DNA from: CAYSQW01 sp964433135
GTDB lineage: Bacteria; Acidobacteriota; Aminicenantia; Aminicenantales; Aminicenantaceae
Length of the DNA stretch: 40,238 nucleotides
Assembly (NCBI GenBank): GCA_964433135.1
Contig: CAYSQW010000030.1
Location: 1-40,238 of the forward strand
Direction of reading: 5' to 3'
Shown here: piece after piece, positions 8,132 to 16,735 of the stretch
Position numbering within the stretch: the first letter of the stretch is position 1
How the letters are laid out: each line of letters starts with the position of its first letter
Program-made: the position numbers and the translations under genes
Notes under the pieces: model-generated
Database searches by the model: none
What the model saw: only the letters and a program-made list of their open reading frames with translations
Told to the model about the DNA's origin: nothing

Positions 8132-9451
8132 ATGAACAGACGGGATTTTTTCAAAAAGTCATCCCTGGGGCTGCTGGGAGGAGGGTTGCTGGGCCGATCC
8201 GCGCTGTCCGGTCCAGGAGAAACCGGAGAAACGGAGCTCAAGATCAAAGGCTACCGCACGCTCGGACGGACCGGCTTCCGGGTCTCAGACATCGGCGCTG
8301 GGGATTTCAATGATCCCGGCCCTTTCCGCGGACTGCTGGACGCCGGCGTCAACTATATCGACACATCGGAGACCTACGGGCAGCACGCCCGCAAGATCGG
8401 GGATTCCATTCAGGGACGGGACCGCGGTTCATTGTTCATCACCTGCAAGCTGCAGGCGGATACTTCCAGCCGACGCATCGCCTCCATCGGTATAGACAAG
8501 GCGGGATTTCTGCGGCGTTTTCATGAGATGACGGAGGCTATGCAGCTGGACTATCTCGACTGCCTGATGCTCTCTTCTCCGGAAACGCTGGAGGATCTGG
8601 AATGCGAGGGATTCCATGCGGCGATCGATGAGCTGAAAAAAGCGGGAAAGGTTCATTTCGTGGGGGTTTCCCACCATGGCTCGCAGTGGTTCTTGAACAA
8701 ACCGAAAGTTCCTATGGATAAAATTTTAACGGCCGCGGCTGAGGACGGACGTTTCGATGTGATGCTGCTGGCCTACAACTTCCTCAAGCAGGACGGCAGC
8801 GAGCGCCTGCTGGAACTCTGCGGCAAGAAAAAAATCGGCGTCACCTTGATGAAAACCAACCCTATCAGATCTTATACCAACAATATGCAGCAGTATCTGG
8901 AGAGAAAAGAAAACCGGAGAGAGGAATTGACCGCGACGGACCGGGAGAATATCGAGCGCATGGAAAAGAAACTGGAGGATGCCCAAGATTTTATTCGCCG
9001 CCATAACCTGAAAAGCGAAGGGGAAATCCGGGAGGCGGCGGTCAAATTCGTGCTGAGTAATCCCCACGTCCACACTGTGTGCGCCACGGTGTTGAATTAC
9101 GACGAAATGCGCAGCTTCATCAGGCTTTCCGGAACCCGGCTCAAGGGTCGGGACGAAGAGCTGTTGGCCGTCTACCGCCGGGAGTGCGGCGGCCTCTACT
9201 GCCGCCACGCCTGCGGACTATGCGAGCCCGCATGCCCGCATGAGGTGCCGGTCAACACCATCCTGCGCTATGATCACTATTTTGTGGCGCAAAGCCGGGA
9301 GAAGCACGCCATGACCAAATACGCGGAGCTGAAGGATCACTCGGCGGCGATCTGTCAGGACTGCGCAGGGTACTGCGAGAGCGCTTGTCCTTATGGAGTG
9401 CCGGCCCGGGCCCTCTTGACCGCGGCTCACCTGAATCTCAGCCTGACATGA
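8132..9451 (+). CDS. Tat-exported aldo/keto reductase with C-terminal 4Fe-4S motifs
   Basis: A 439-residue aldo/keto reductase of the COG1453-like kind. ATG 8132 is preferred over ATG 8114 because GGAG lies 8 nt upstream and the product begins MNRRDFFKKSSLGLLGGGLLG, a twin-arginine signal. The TIM-barrel part shows the tetrad context: Asp77 and Tyr82 in YIDTSETYG, Lys in ITCKL, and His in VGVSHHG. The C-terminus adds two cysteine clusters (CRHACGLCEPACP and CQDCAGYCESACP) typical of two [4Fe-4S] centres. Tat export fits cofactor loading before translocation. It stands just after a truncated dipeptidase, with no evident operon partner. The substrate is unknown. Confidence 0.88.
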   Translation: MNRRDFFKKSSLGLLGGGLLGRSALSGPGETGETELKIKGYRTLGRTGFRVSDIGAGDFNDPGPFRGLLDAGVNYIDTSETYGQHARKIGDSIQGRDRGSLFITCKLQADTSSRRIASIGIDKAGFLRRFHEMTEAMQLDYLDCLMLSSPETLEDLECEGFHAAIDELKKAGKVHFVGVSHHGSQWFLNKPKVPMDKILTAAAEDGRFDVMLLAYNFLKQDGSERLLELCGKKKIGVTLMKTNPIRSYTNNMQQYLERKENRREELTATDRENIERMEKKLEDAQDFIRRHNLKSEGEIREAAVKFVLSNPHVHTVCATVLNYDEMRSFIRLSGTRLKGRDEELLAVYRRECGGLYCRHACGLCEPACPHEVPVNTILRYDHYFVAQSREKHAMTKYAELKDHSAAICQDCAGYCESACPYGVPARALLTAAHLNLSLT

Positions 9452-9490
9452 AAATGGACCGCGGAAACGGTTCCGGCCGGGCGTTGTGTC

Positions 9491-9546
9491 ACGGAGCAAG
9501 ATTGCCACGGCTTCAAACCGGAGGTGGTGAGGCCAACCCCCCCAGT
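9491..9546 (+). repeat. Degenerate, internally deleted copy of element B
   Basis: The segment shows the start of the B core (GCAAGATTGCCACGGC) and, a few bases on, a GGTGGTGAGGCC resembling the GGTGAGATTGGCC block. Most of the side-stem region is missing. An AGTATTAAGG stretch resembling the linker follows. I read it as a decayed copy at the upstream edge of repeat locus 2. Confidence 0.45.
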
Positions 9547-9625
9547 ATTAAGGTATTTTCAGACTAAATCCCTTTTGAAAAATGCCTGCACCGATATTGC
9601 GATTCCCGGCACCAAGCTTCGAGAT

Positions 9626-9806
9626 GGCTGTGGGGAGATACCACGCCATACGGGATTTAGCCTGAAAATCGAGCTTCAGGAGGGTAGCCGCGGATGCGGC
9701 CGCTGAGCATGTCTGACCCACGGACGGGGGGGGTTGCGCAAGCGCCGACTGAAGTGAGATTTTCATGGCGTCTAAAATCCCGTCTAAGTGGCAATCCCCT
9801 ACAGCC
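9626..9806 (+). ncRNA. Structured repeat element A, copy 1
   Basis: A folded element of about 180 nt, family not recognised. The closing helix pairs 9626-9636 (GGCTGTGGGGA) with 9795-9806. Inside it CCAC/GTGG (9641-9644 with 9788-9791), then CGGGATTTA with TAAAATCCCG (9651-9659 with 9773-9782), then TGAAAATC with GATTTTCA (9663-9670 with 9758-9765) and CTTCA with TGAAG. Internal hairpins are GCCGC-GGAT-GCGGC (9687-9700), a CCC/GGG hairpin around 9717-9728, and GCG-CAAG-CGC (9736-9745). The copy at 26410 keeps the same layout with different bases in several paired positions. The conserved single-stranded block CGCTGAG.ATGTCTGACCCACG is shared. Expression is inferred, not shown. Confidence 0.65.
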
Positions 9807-9821
9807 GAAATTCCGCCCTCA

Positions 9822-9886
9822 TAATAAGGAAAAAACCATACTCAGGGCCCAGCACCGGCCTGGATCAGCCAAGAGTCAAGGTTGCA
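9822..9886 (+). repeat. Truncated 5' end of an element B
   Basis: An AAGGAAAAAACCA box is followed by CCTGGATCAGCC, which matches the 5' closing strand of B copies 1 and 4, and by GTCAAGGTTGC, the beginning of the B core. The match then stops, and unrelated sequence leads into the complete B copy 2. It looks like an older B interrupted or replaced by a later insertion. Confidence 0.5.
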
Positions 9887-9942
9887 GAGATGTAATAAAA
9901 CAGGAGATAAACGAAACAGCACGTTCATCCCTATCTGCAGGG

Positions 9943-10204
9943 AAAATTGATGTATTTACGGCGTCAAGATTGCCGTGGCGGCGAGGAAGTGGCTCTCGAA
10001 GCTGTAGTTCTCTACCGCGAGAGAGCTGCAACGAAGCCGACGGGGTGAGATTGGCCCGCCCATGGGGTGAAGTAAGCCGATAAAATCTTGCGATTGATCA
10101 GCTCACTCAGAATATAAGAGCCGCCTTCAATAAAAGTATCTGCTTAAATCAGAGTATGGTTTTTTCCTTCATCTCTCGGCTGACTTCATAAATACTTCAA
10201 TTTT
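9943..10204 (+). ncRNA. Structured repeat element B, copy 2
   Basis: The closing helix pairs 9943-9958 (AAAATTGATGTATTTA) with 10189-10204 (15 of 16). Its sequence differs wholly from copy 1 but pairing is kept. The second helix pairs 10069-10080 with 10176-10187 (11 of 12), enclosing a ~95-nt loop that ends T-rich. The side stem pairs 9989-9997 (GTGGCTCTC) with 10021-10029 using two G-U pairs; copy 1 has GTGGTTCTT with AAGGACCAC at the same place. The core (GTCAAGATTGCCGTGGCGGC; GGTGAGATTGGCCCGCC) is intact. The last two bases overlap the stop codon of the convergent outer-membrane protein gene. Confidence 0.7.
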
Positions 10205-11018
10205 AAAATCTATAGGAGAAGCCTCCTCGAAAAAGGATGCCGTTAAACACCCCCGCATCCACCAGCAGGTTCAGCCCGTCGATGATCTGCGCCTTGAGCC
10301 CCAGGTTGAGCTGGATGAAGGGGATGAATCCAGGCAGGAGGAACTCCTCTTCTTCATCCTCCATCTCTTCCTCGAGTTCTTTCAGCGTCATGCTGTCCTC
10401 TTCCTGGTAGTATTCGCGCGGAAATCCGAAATAAGTGAGCGACCCGGTAAACTCATAGCTGAAACGGGCTTCCTCCAGGGCGGTTCCTGTCGCGGCCCCC
10501 ACGCCCAGGGTGATATAGGGATGAACCCGGGAACGTGGAGAGATCTCCCAGCGCAGGCTCATGTGGAAAGACCAGGGATCGAGTTTGAATTCCCCCATGG
10601 TATTCCCCTGGAAAACGGAACCGTCCGAGAGCGCCATCCGCACATCCGCCCTGGGCAGCGCCAAAGTCATGCTGGTCTTTTCCACCGAGAATCCCAAACT
10701 GAAAGATCCATACGCACCGCCGGGAAACCAGCGGACTTCCAATCCGAAGTTTCCTCCGTTGGAATCGAAGCTCACGTCCTGTTCGTAATCGGTCACCGAC
10801 AGGGAAGGATAATCCTCCTGGATCACGTCCAGGATGCTGGACTCGAACGAATCGCTCACGCCCTCTTCAATGAGCGACCGGAGGAGGTTGACGTTCCAGG
10901 TGCCCGCATGAAAGCCGAATTCGAAATAGCCCTGAGCCGAAAGCACGGGAGAAAAGGCCAACAGACACAATCCCGCCAGTCCGACCATCATTCCTCTTCT
11001 TTTTAACTGCTTTCGCAT
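10203..11018 (-). CDS. Outer-membrane beta-barrel protein
   Basis: An exported protein of 271 residues, not assigned to a named family. The ATG at 11018 follows a GGGGG ribosome site by about 9 nt and opens a signal peptide (MRKQLKRRGMMVGLAGLCLLAFSPVLSAQ). The mature part alternates amphipathic strands with aromatic ends (WSFHMSLRWEIS, VHPYITLGVGAATG) and finishes in GGFSYRF, the terminal Phe signature of barrels inserted by the Bam complex. A strongly acidic loop (LKELEEEMEDEEEEF) lies near residues 215-230 and could bind cations. The size suits a small barrel of 8-10 strands. The gene diverges from the esterase pair. Its stop codon touches repeat element B copy 2. Confidence 0.8.
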   Translation of the reverse strand: MRKQLKRRGMMVGLAGLCLLAFSPVLSAQGYFEFGFHAGTWNVNLLRSLIEEGVSDSFESSILDVIQEDYPSLSVTDYEQDVSFDSNGGNFGLEVRWFPGGAYGSFSLGFSVEKTSMTLALPRADVRMALSDGSVFQGNTMGEFKLDPWSFHMSLRWEISPRSRVHPYITLGVGAATGTALEEARFSYEFTGSLTYFGFPREYYQEEDSMTLKELEEEMEDEEEEFLLPGFIPFIQLNLGLKAQIIDGLNLLVDAGVFNGILFRGGFSYRF

Positions 11019-11282
11019 GATGATTGCCCCCTCATTTAAATTGTCCGGATGGAACCGAGACCGTCCCGACCGAATCAAATCGCCGTTTTAAACGGCATTG
11101 GATGAATTATACCTGTTTCATCCGTTAAAGACATCCTCTTTTCCGATGAATCCGATGGTGATTTTTAAAAAAAAGCCGTTATTTACCGCCAAGGGACCCT
11201 CATCGCTGTATTTCTTTGCCCGCCTGTGGTATTTAATTAACGGCATGAATCCATTTTTACCAAACAATCAGGAGGAACTCGT

Positions 11283-13034
11283 ATGAAGTTCAATATCGCC
11301 AAAAAGCTTTTAACCGTTGTTCCGATTTTATGTCTCGCCGCTGTTCTGATCACCGCTTGCGGCGGAGGCATGAAGAACAACCTCAAATTCAGCATCTCAT
11401 TTCCGGAATCCGTCTCCCAGGAAGCCCTGGACGGCCGGGTACTGTTGATGATCGCCAAAGACGGCAGCCGCGAGCCGCGGTTCCAGGTCTCCCCCGGCCC
11501 CTCGGCCCAGCCGTTCTTCGGGATCAACGTCGACGGCCTTCAGCCCAACCAGGCCGCCGTCATCGACGGAAGCGTTTTCGGATTTCCCGTTGAAAGTCTC
11601 AACGACATCCCGGCCGGTGAATACTGGGTACAGGCTTTGCTGCACAAATACGAAACGTTCAACCGCAGCGACGGCCACACCGTCAAGCTCCCCATGGATC
11701 AAGGGGAAGGTCAGCACTGGAACATCTCGCCCTTCAACCTGTACAGCACCCCGCAGAAGATGAAGATCGATCCCGCAAAAAAGAGCACGATCGCCATCTC
11801 CCTGGACAATGTGATCGAACCCATCCCCGAACCCGAGGACACGAAATACATCAAACACGTCAAGATCCAGAGCAAGCTGCTCACGGAATTCTGGGGACGC
11901 CCCATGTTTCTGGGAGCCCATGTTCTTGTCCCGGAAGGCTTCGACGAACATCCCAATGCCCGCTATCCGCTGGTCGTCAACCACGGACACTTTCCCCGCG
12001 ACTTCGGCGGATTCCGCACCGAACCGCCCGATCCCGATCTCGAACCGGACTACAGCGCGCGCTTCGACTGGGAGGGCTACAACCGGACCCAGCAGGAATA
12101 CGCCTACAAATTCTATAAATACTGGATCGCCCCCAAAACCCCCCGGATGCTCATCATCGAAATCCAGCACCCCACGCCTTACTACGATGACTCCTACGCC
12201 GTCAATTCCGCCAACAACGGACCCTACGGCGACGCCATCAACGAAGAGCTGATCCCCTACATCGAAGAAAAATTCCGCGGTATCGGAGAAGGCTGGGCCC
12301 GATTCATGTACGGCGGCTCCACCGGCGGCTGGGAATCCCTGGGCGTGCAGATCTTTTATCCCGATTTCTATAACGGCTGCTACGCCGCCTGTCCCGACCC
12401 CATCGATTTCCGGGCCTACACCCAGGTCAACATCTACGAAGACGAAAACGCCTACTATTATCCCAGCGACTGGAAAAAAACCGAACGGCCGGTCAACCGC
12501 AACTATCTGGGCCGCATCAACTTCACGGTCCGCGACTGGAACCTGAAGGAATACGTCGTCGGCGACAACACGCGCTCCGGAGACCAATTCCATGTCTGGG
12601 AATCCGTATTCAGCCCCTGCGGGGACAACGGGTATCCCAAACCGATCTGGGACCCTCTGACAGGACAGATCGATCACGAAGTGGCAAAATACTGGCAGGA
12701 GAATTACGATCTGAGCTATATCCTTCGCCGGGACTGGGACAAGATCGGCGAAAAGCTTAAAGGAAAAATTCACATCTACTGCGGGGATATGGACAACTAT
12801 TATCTCAACAACGCCGTGTACCTGGTGGAAGAATTCCTGGAAAGCACCACCGATCCCTACTATGAAGGAGAAGTGGATTACGGCGATCGCGCCGAACACT
12901 GCTGGAACGGAGACCACAGCCAGCCCAACGCGATCTCACGCCTGCGTTATCATCAGATGTTTGCGCCCAAAATGGTCAAACAGATGCTTAAGACAGCCCC
13001 TCGCGGAGCGGATCTGAAAAGCTGGCGCTACTAA
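11283..13034 (+). CDS. Esterase-like alpha/beta-hydrolase lipoprotein, copy 1
   Basis: A putative esterase (PF00756-like fold) anchored as a lipoprotein, 583 residues. AGGAGG lies 8 nt before the ATG. The signal ends in LITAC, a lipobox. The first ~190 residues form a separate beta-rich domain. The hydrolase domain then has Ser346 in MYGGSTGGWESL, a candidate Asp at 502 or 504 in CGDMDN, and His539 in AEHCWNG. Conserved tracts such as DSYAVNSANNGPYGDAI and CPDPIDFRAY are shared with the next gene, which is clearly a tandem duplicate. The substrate is unknown; carbohydrate esters or siderophore-like esters are possible for the fold. The location is probably the periplasmic face of a membrane. 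Confidence 0.83.
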   Translation: MKFNIAKKLLTVVPILCLAAVLITACGGGMKNNLKFSISFPESVSQEALDGRVLLMIAKDGSREPRFQVSPGPSAQPFFGINVDGLQPNQAAVIDGSVFGFPVESLNDIPAGEYWVQALLHKYETFNRSDGHTVKLPMDQGEGQHWNISPFNLYSTPQKMKIDPAKKSTIAISLDNVIEPIPEPEDTKYIKHVKIQSKLLTEFWGRPMFLGAHVLVPEGFDEHPNARYPLVVNHGHFPRDFGGFRTEPPDPDLEPDYSARFDWEGYNRTQQEYAYKFYKYWIAPKTPRMLIIEIQHPTPYYDDSYAVNSANNGPYGDAINEELIPYIEEKFRGIGEGWARFMYGGSTGGWESLGVQIFYPDFYNGCYAACPDPIDFRAYTQVNIYEDENAYYYPSDWKKTERPVNRNYLGRINFTVRDWNLKEYVVGDNTRSGDQFHVWESVFSPCGDNGYPKPIWDPLTGQIDHEVAKYWQENYDLSYILRRDWDKIGEKLKGKIHIYCGDMDNYYLNNAVYLVEEFLESTTDPYYEGEVDYGDRAEHCWNGDHSQPNAISRLRYHQMFAPKMVKQMLKTAPRGADLKSWRY

Positions 13035-13048
13035 ATCACGACTCGATT

Positions 13049-13087
13049 CCCGGCTCCGGCAGCGTACCGCCGGAGCCGGGAGCTTTT
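13049..13087 (+). terminator. Rho-independent terminator or attenuator between the esterase genes
   Basis: A perfect 12-bp GC-rich stem (CCCGGCTCCGGC at 13049-13060, partner at 13069-13080) with an 8-nt loop is followed by AGCTTTTCC. It lies 14 nt after the first stop codon and 33 nt before the second start. It probably limits read-through into the second copy, giving unequal expression. The T-run is short, so termination may be partial. Confidence 0.75.
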
Positions 13088-13112
13088 CCCTCACCTTAAG
13101 GAGGCACCACCC

Positions 13113-14879
13113 ATGTCAAACCATAAATCTCCCCCTGTTTTCCGGATCCGATGTCTTATCGGAATCGGTTTGGCGGTCATGCTCGCCGGCACCGCCTGCG
13201 GACCGCGAACCGGATCGGCTCTGCGATTCGGTCTTTCCTTTCCGGCCGATGCCGCCGAGGGGCCCCTCGACGGCCGCATGCTGCTTATGATCTCCAACGA
13301 CGGCGGCCGCGAACCTCGGTTCCAGACCGGATCCCGAAGCTCAGACACCCAGCTCATTTTCGGTATCGACGTCGAGGGACTGCGGCCCGGGGAAAACGCC
13401 GTCATCGACGCGGGCGTCTATGGATTCCCGCTCGAGAGCATCGCCGAAATACCGGCGGGCGACTACTGGATCCAGGGCCTCCTCAACCGTTACGAGACCT
13501 TTCACCGCGCCGACGGGCATACGCTCAAGCTTCCTCCGGACAAAGGAGAAGGACAGAAGTGGAACCTCAAGCCGGGCAACCTGTACAGCCCCCCTCAAAA
13601 AGTGCACATCGATCCCCGGCGGAACCAGCTGATCGAACTCAGCCTCGCCAACGAGATCGAGCCGTTCCCTGAGCCTGAAGATACGAAGTACATCAAACAT
13701 ATTCGAATCCAAAGCGAGCTTTTGTCGGAATTCTGGGGACGTCCCATGTTCCTGGGAGCCGTCATCCTGCTGCCCGAGGGCTTCGACGAACACCCCGATG
13801 CCCGCTACCCTCTCATGATCTATCAGGGACATCACCACCGCCAGTTCTATACGCCGGTGGAGTTCCGCGAAACGCCCCCGCCCCCCGGGCACTCCAGCGT
13901 CGACCGCTCGGACCGGGAAGGCTACGCCCAATTCAACCGGGAAATGGCCTATAAGTTCTATCAGGAATGGACGGGTCCTGATTTCCCCCGTATGATCCTC
14001 GTTACCATCCAGCACGCCAATCCCTATTTCGACGACTCCTATGCCGTCAATTCCGCCAATCTGGGGCCCTACGGCGACGCCATCACCTATGAGCTGATAC
14101 CTCACATCGAAAAAACCTTCCGTGGGATCGGTGAAGGCTGGGCGCGCGTCCTCTACGGAGGGAGCACCGGCGGCTGGGAAGCTCTGGGCGTGCAGATCTT
14201 TTACCCCGACGAATACAACGGATGCTGGGCCTCCTGCCCCGATCCCATCGACTTCCGCGCCTACCGAACCGTAAATATCTACGAACACGAAAACGCCCAC
14301 ATCGTCGACAGTCCCTGGAAGCGCACCCCCCGTCCCGCACACCGCAACTACCTGGGAGAGATCCTGGACACCATGCAGGAGCAGGACCATTATGAATTGG
14401 TGCTGGGATCGAAATCCCGCTCCGGAGGCCAGATGGACATATGGGAAGCGGTTTTCGGTCCCGTGGGCCCGGACGGCTACCCGGCAAGGATCTGGAACAA
14501 AATGACCGGTGAGATCGACCGCGAAGTCGCCGCTTACTGGCGGGAAAACTACGATCTTCGCTATATCCTGGAAAGGGATTGGAAAACCCTCGGCCCCAAA
14601 CTCAAGGGCAAGATCCACATCTATACCGGCGACATGGATACGGGCTATCTCAACAATGCCGTTTATCTCATGGAAGAATTTCTGGAGAGCACGACGGATC
14701 CCTACTACGACGGGGTCGTCGCTTACGGAGACCGGCGGGAGCACTGCTGGACCGGAGACCCCGAGACGCCGAACTCGGTGGGGAGGCTGACCACCAACCA
14801 GCGGTTCGCCCCGGAGATGATGCGGCGCATGCTCAAGACCGCCCCCCGCGGAGCCGATGTTACGAGTTGGCGGTATTGA
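13113..14879 (+). CDS. Esterase-like alpha/beta-hydrolase lipoprotein, copy 2
   Basis: Tandem paralogue of the preceding gene, 588 residues and colinear with it along its whole length. By eye well over half the residues are identical. AAGGAGG lies 9 nt before the ATG. The signal sequence ends in AGTAC, an acceptable lipobox, followed by GPRTG. Catalytic candidates are Ser351 in LYGGSTGGWEAL, Asp in TGDMDTGYLNN, and His in RREHCWTGD. Differences cluster in the segment after HHHRQFYTPVEF and in NIYEHENAHIVDSPWKR, which may alter the substrate pocket. Both copies have full catalytic sets, so both are probably active. No closer function can be read. Confidence 0.83.
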   Translation: MSNHKSPPVFRIRCLIGIGLAVMLAGTACGPRTGSALRFGLSFPADAAEGPLDGRMLLMISNDGGREPRFQTGSRSSDTQLIFGIDVEGLRPGENAVIDAGVYGFPLESIAEIPAGDYWIQGLLNRYETFHRADGHTLKLPPDKGEGQKWNLKPGNLYSPPQKVHIDPRRNQLIELSLANEIEPFPEPEDTKYIKHIRIQSELLSEFWGRPMFLGAVILLPEGFDEHPDARYPLMIYQGHHHRQFYTPVEFRETPPPPGHSSVDRSDREGYAQFNREMAYKFYQEWTGPDFPRMILVTIQHANPYFDDSYAVNSANLGPYGDAITYELIPHIEKTFRGIGEGWARVLYGGSTGGWEALGVQIFYPDEYNGCWASCPDPIDFRAYRTVNIYEHENAHIVDSPWKRTPRPAHRNYLGEILDTMQEQDHYELVLGSKSRSGGQMDIWEAVFGPVGPDGYPARIWNKMTGEIDREVAAYWRENYDLRYILERDWKTLGPKLKGKIHIYTGDMDTGYLNNAVYLMEEFLESTTDPYYDGVVAYGDRREHCWTGDPETPNSVGRLTTNQRFAPEMMRRMLKTAPRGADVTSWRY

Positions 14880-15084
14880 TCAGGCCGGGAAAACACCCGT
14901 TCCGCTTGATACGGCATGGAGATCAAAAGCGGCGGTCACCGCTTGATTTCCTTTTCATGCCATAATATATATTATATATCTTGAGACATCAGGCCCGGCA
15001 CCGCAGATCAGGTCCCATCCGGATCAAAATCAGAGACCGGTTCCCCAACCTGTCCGTCTCAAAAAATCACCTGGAGGTACATGC

Positions 15085-16446
15085 ATGAAAAAACTCAGAT
15101 CAACCGGCTTGATGCTTATTCTTATTCTCGCGCTTTGCATCGGCGCCCAAGCCCAACTCCAATGGGAAATGGCGGATGTTCGGGATATCGACAACATTCT
15201 CCCCCAGGAGGAACAGGCCAACATCTTCAATGAATGGCTGGAATGGCGATTGGACAATATCGTGCCCATGCTCATGAAACGCGAGGGCATCGACATGTGG
15301 ATCGTGATGAACCGGGAATACAACGAAGATCCCCTCTATCTCTCCATGGTCCATCAACCCAACCTGAACGCCCGAAGGCTTTCCGTCCTGATCTTCCACG
15401 ATTCCGAACAGGGCTTTAAAAAACTCACCGCCAACTGGCACGGCACGTCAACCTGCGGTGATTATTACACTCCCATCTTCAAAGACAGATCCAACGGATG
15501 GAAAGGCCAGTTCACCGCTATCGCGGATTACATCAAAAAAAGCGATCCCCGAAAAATCGGACTCAACTTCTCCGAGCACTGGCAGTTCGGCGACGGACTG
15601 AGCGCCGGTCTCCGGCACGAGATCGAAACGGCGCTGGATAAAAAATACCGGGAACGTATCGTTTCCGCAGAAAACCTCTGCATCGGGTGGCTTGAAACCC
15701 GGAGCCCGGAACAGCTGAAGATGTACCGCAACATCATCGGGATCGGACACGACCTCATCAAGGAATTTTTCTCCAACCAGGTCATCGTCCCTGGAGTCAC
15801 CACGACCAACGACGTGGTATGGTGGATTCGCGACCGCATCGCCAATCTGGGCCTCGAGGCCTGGTTTCAGCCCTCGATCAGCATCCAACGTTCCCCCGTG
15901 GAAGAGGCCCAACACCCAAAAGAAGACCTCGTCATCCGCAGAGGAGATCTGCTTCACTGCGACGTCGGCTTCAAATACCTCGGACTCTGCACCGATCAGC
16001 AGCATAACGCTTATGTCCTCCGGATCGGCGAAACCGCGCCTCCCAAAGGACTGCAGGAACTTCTGCGCCGGGGCAATCGCCTGCAGGAGATCTTCATGAA
16101 TGAGTTCAAGGAAGGACGGACCGGAAACGAGATCTATCTCTCCGCCTTGAAGATAGCCAGAGCCGAAGGATTGAAGCCACGGATCTACACCCACCCCATC
16201 GGGGTCCACGGCCATGCCGCCGGACCAACCCTCGGGCTTTATGAGGACCAGGACGGAGTCCCCGTCGCGGGCGATTATCCCCTCTATCAGAACACCTGTT
16301 ATTCCATCGAGCTGAGCGCCGGTTACGAAGTGCCGGAGTGGGGAAACCAGCTGGTGAACATGGGTTTGGAAGAAGAGGCGGTCTTCACCAAAGACGGCTG
16401 TCAGTGGATCGACGGATATCAGACGGAACTCTACCTTATCAAATAA
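15085..16446 (+). CDS. Exported M24 family metallopeptidase (Xaa-Pro aminopeptidase-like)
   Basis: A creatinase/aminopeptidase-P fold enzyme of 453 residues with a signal peptide (MKKLRSTGLMLILILALCIGAQAQ), so periplasmic. GGAGG lies 9 nt before the ATG. The N-terminal ~210 residues match the creatinase-like first domain. The C-terminal pita-bread domain shows dinuclear metal ligands in HCDVGFKYLGLCTD (two Asp), THPIGVHGHAAGP (His), SIELSAGYEVPEWG (Glu) and GLEEEAVFTKDG (Glu). Such enzymes remove N-terminal residues before proline. It sits among other exported peptidases and upstream of an amino-acid symporter, which fits peptide scavenging. Confidence 0.88.
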   Translation: MKKLRSTGLMLILILALCIGAQAQLQWEMADVRDIDNILPQEEQANIFNEWLEWRLDNIVPMLMKREGIDMWIVMNREYNEDPLYLSMVHQPNLNARRLSVLIFHDSEQGFKKLTANWHGTSTCGDYYTPIFKDRSNGWKGQFTAIADYIKKSDPRKIGLNFSEHWQFGDGLSAGLRHEIETALDKKYRERIVSAENLCIGWLETRSPEQLKMYRNIIGIGHDLIKEFFSNQVIVPGVTTTNDVVWWIRDRIANLGLEAWFQPSISIQRSPVEEAQHPKEDLVIRRGDLLHCDVGFKYLGLCTDQQHNAYVLRIGETAPPKGLQELLRRGNRLQEIFMNEFKEGRTGNEIYLSALKIARAEGLKPRIYTHPIGVHGHAAGPTLGLYEDQDGVPVAGDYPLYQNTCYSIELSAGYEVPEWGNQLVNMGLEEEAVFTKDGCQWIDGYQTELYLIK

Positions 16447-16501
16447 CCTCAGGTCCTATATTGCTTTGGGGCTTATTCAACGGCCCGAATTCGACGCCGG
16501 G

Positions 16502-16537
16502 GCCCGAGGATTCATCCTTGGGGCCTCGGCTTTATTT
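16502..16537 (+). terminator. Possible terminator after the M24 gene
   Basis: GCCCGAGG (16502-16509) can pair with CCTCGGC (16524-16530) with one bulge, followed by TTTATTT. A competing hairpin with CCTTGGG is also possible. The rest of the ~290-base gap to the cyclophilin gene shows only the promoter described separately. Confidence 0.45.
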
Positions 16538-16668
16538 CATGTGAACGGGGAAACGGCGGACGGGTCCGGCAGGAAGCGCCCCGAAGTGAATCCATAAACT
16601 CCGGAAAAAAGCTGTTATCCCCCCTCCCCGCCACGGCGATTCACCGCTTGACACGGAAGACCCTTCGA

Positions 16669-16697
16669 TTGATTTGAACGCCGGTTTCTGCTATCGT
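16669..16697 (+). promoter_or_regulatory. Candidate sigma70-type promoter of the cyclophilin gene
   Basis: TTGATT (16669-16674) and TATCGT (16692-16697) are separated by 17 nt, 38 nt upstream of the ATG at 16736. Each hexamer matches the consensus at four of six positions, so this is only moderate evidence. A better -35 (TTGACA at 16648) lacks a matching -10. Confidence 0.4.
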
Positions 16698-16735
16698 GCG
16701 GATATGTCATAACCAACCAGGAGGACTAAAGAACC

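Noticed and set aside
9694..10083. 129-codon open frame across repeat locus 2
   Set aside because: It runs through element A, a truncated B and a complete B. The matching segments of other copies are not open in the same frame, so the conservation follows RNA helices, not codons.
11397..12917. Long antisense open frame (506 codons) opposite esterase copy 1
   Set aside because: The sense gene has a ribosome site, lipobox, catalytic residues and a paralogue. The antisense frame reflects codon bias; a similar shadow occurs opposite copy 2 (13341-14744).
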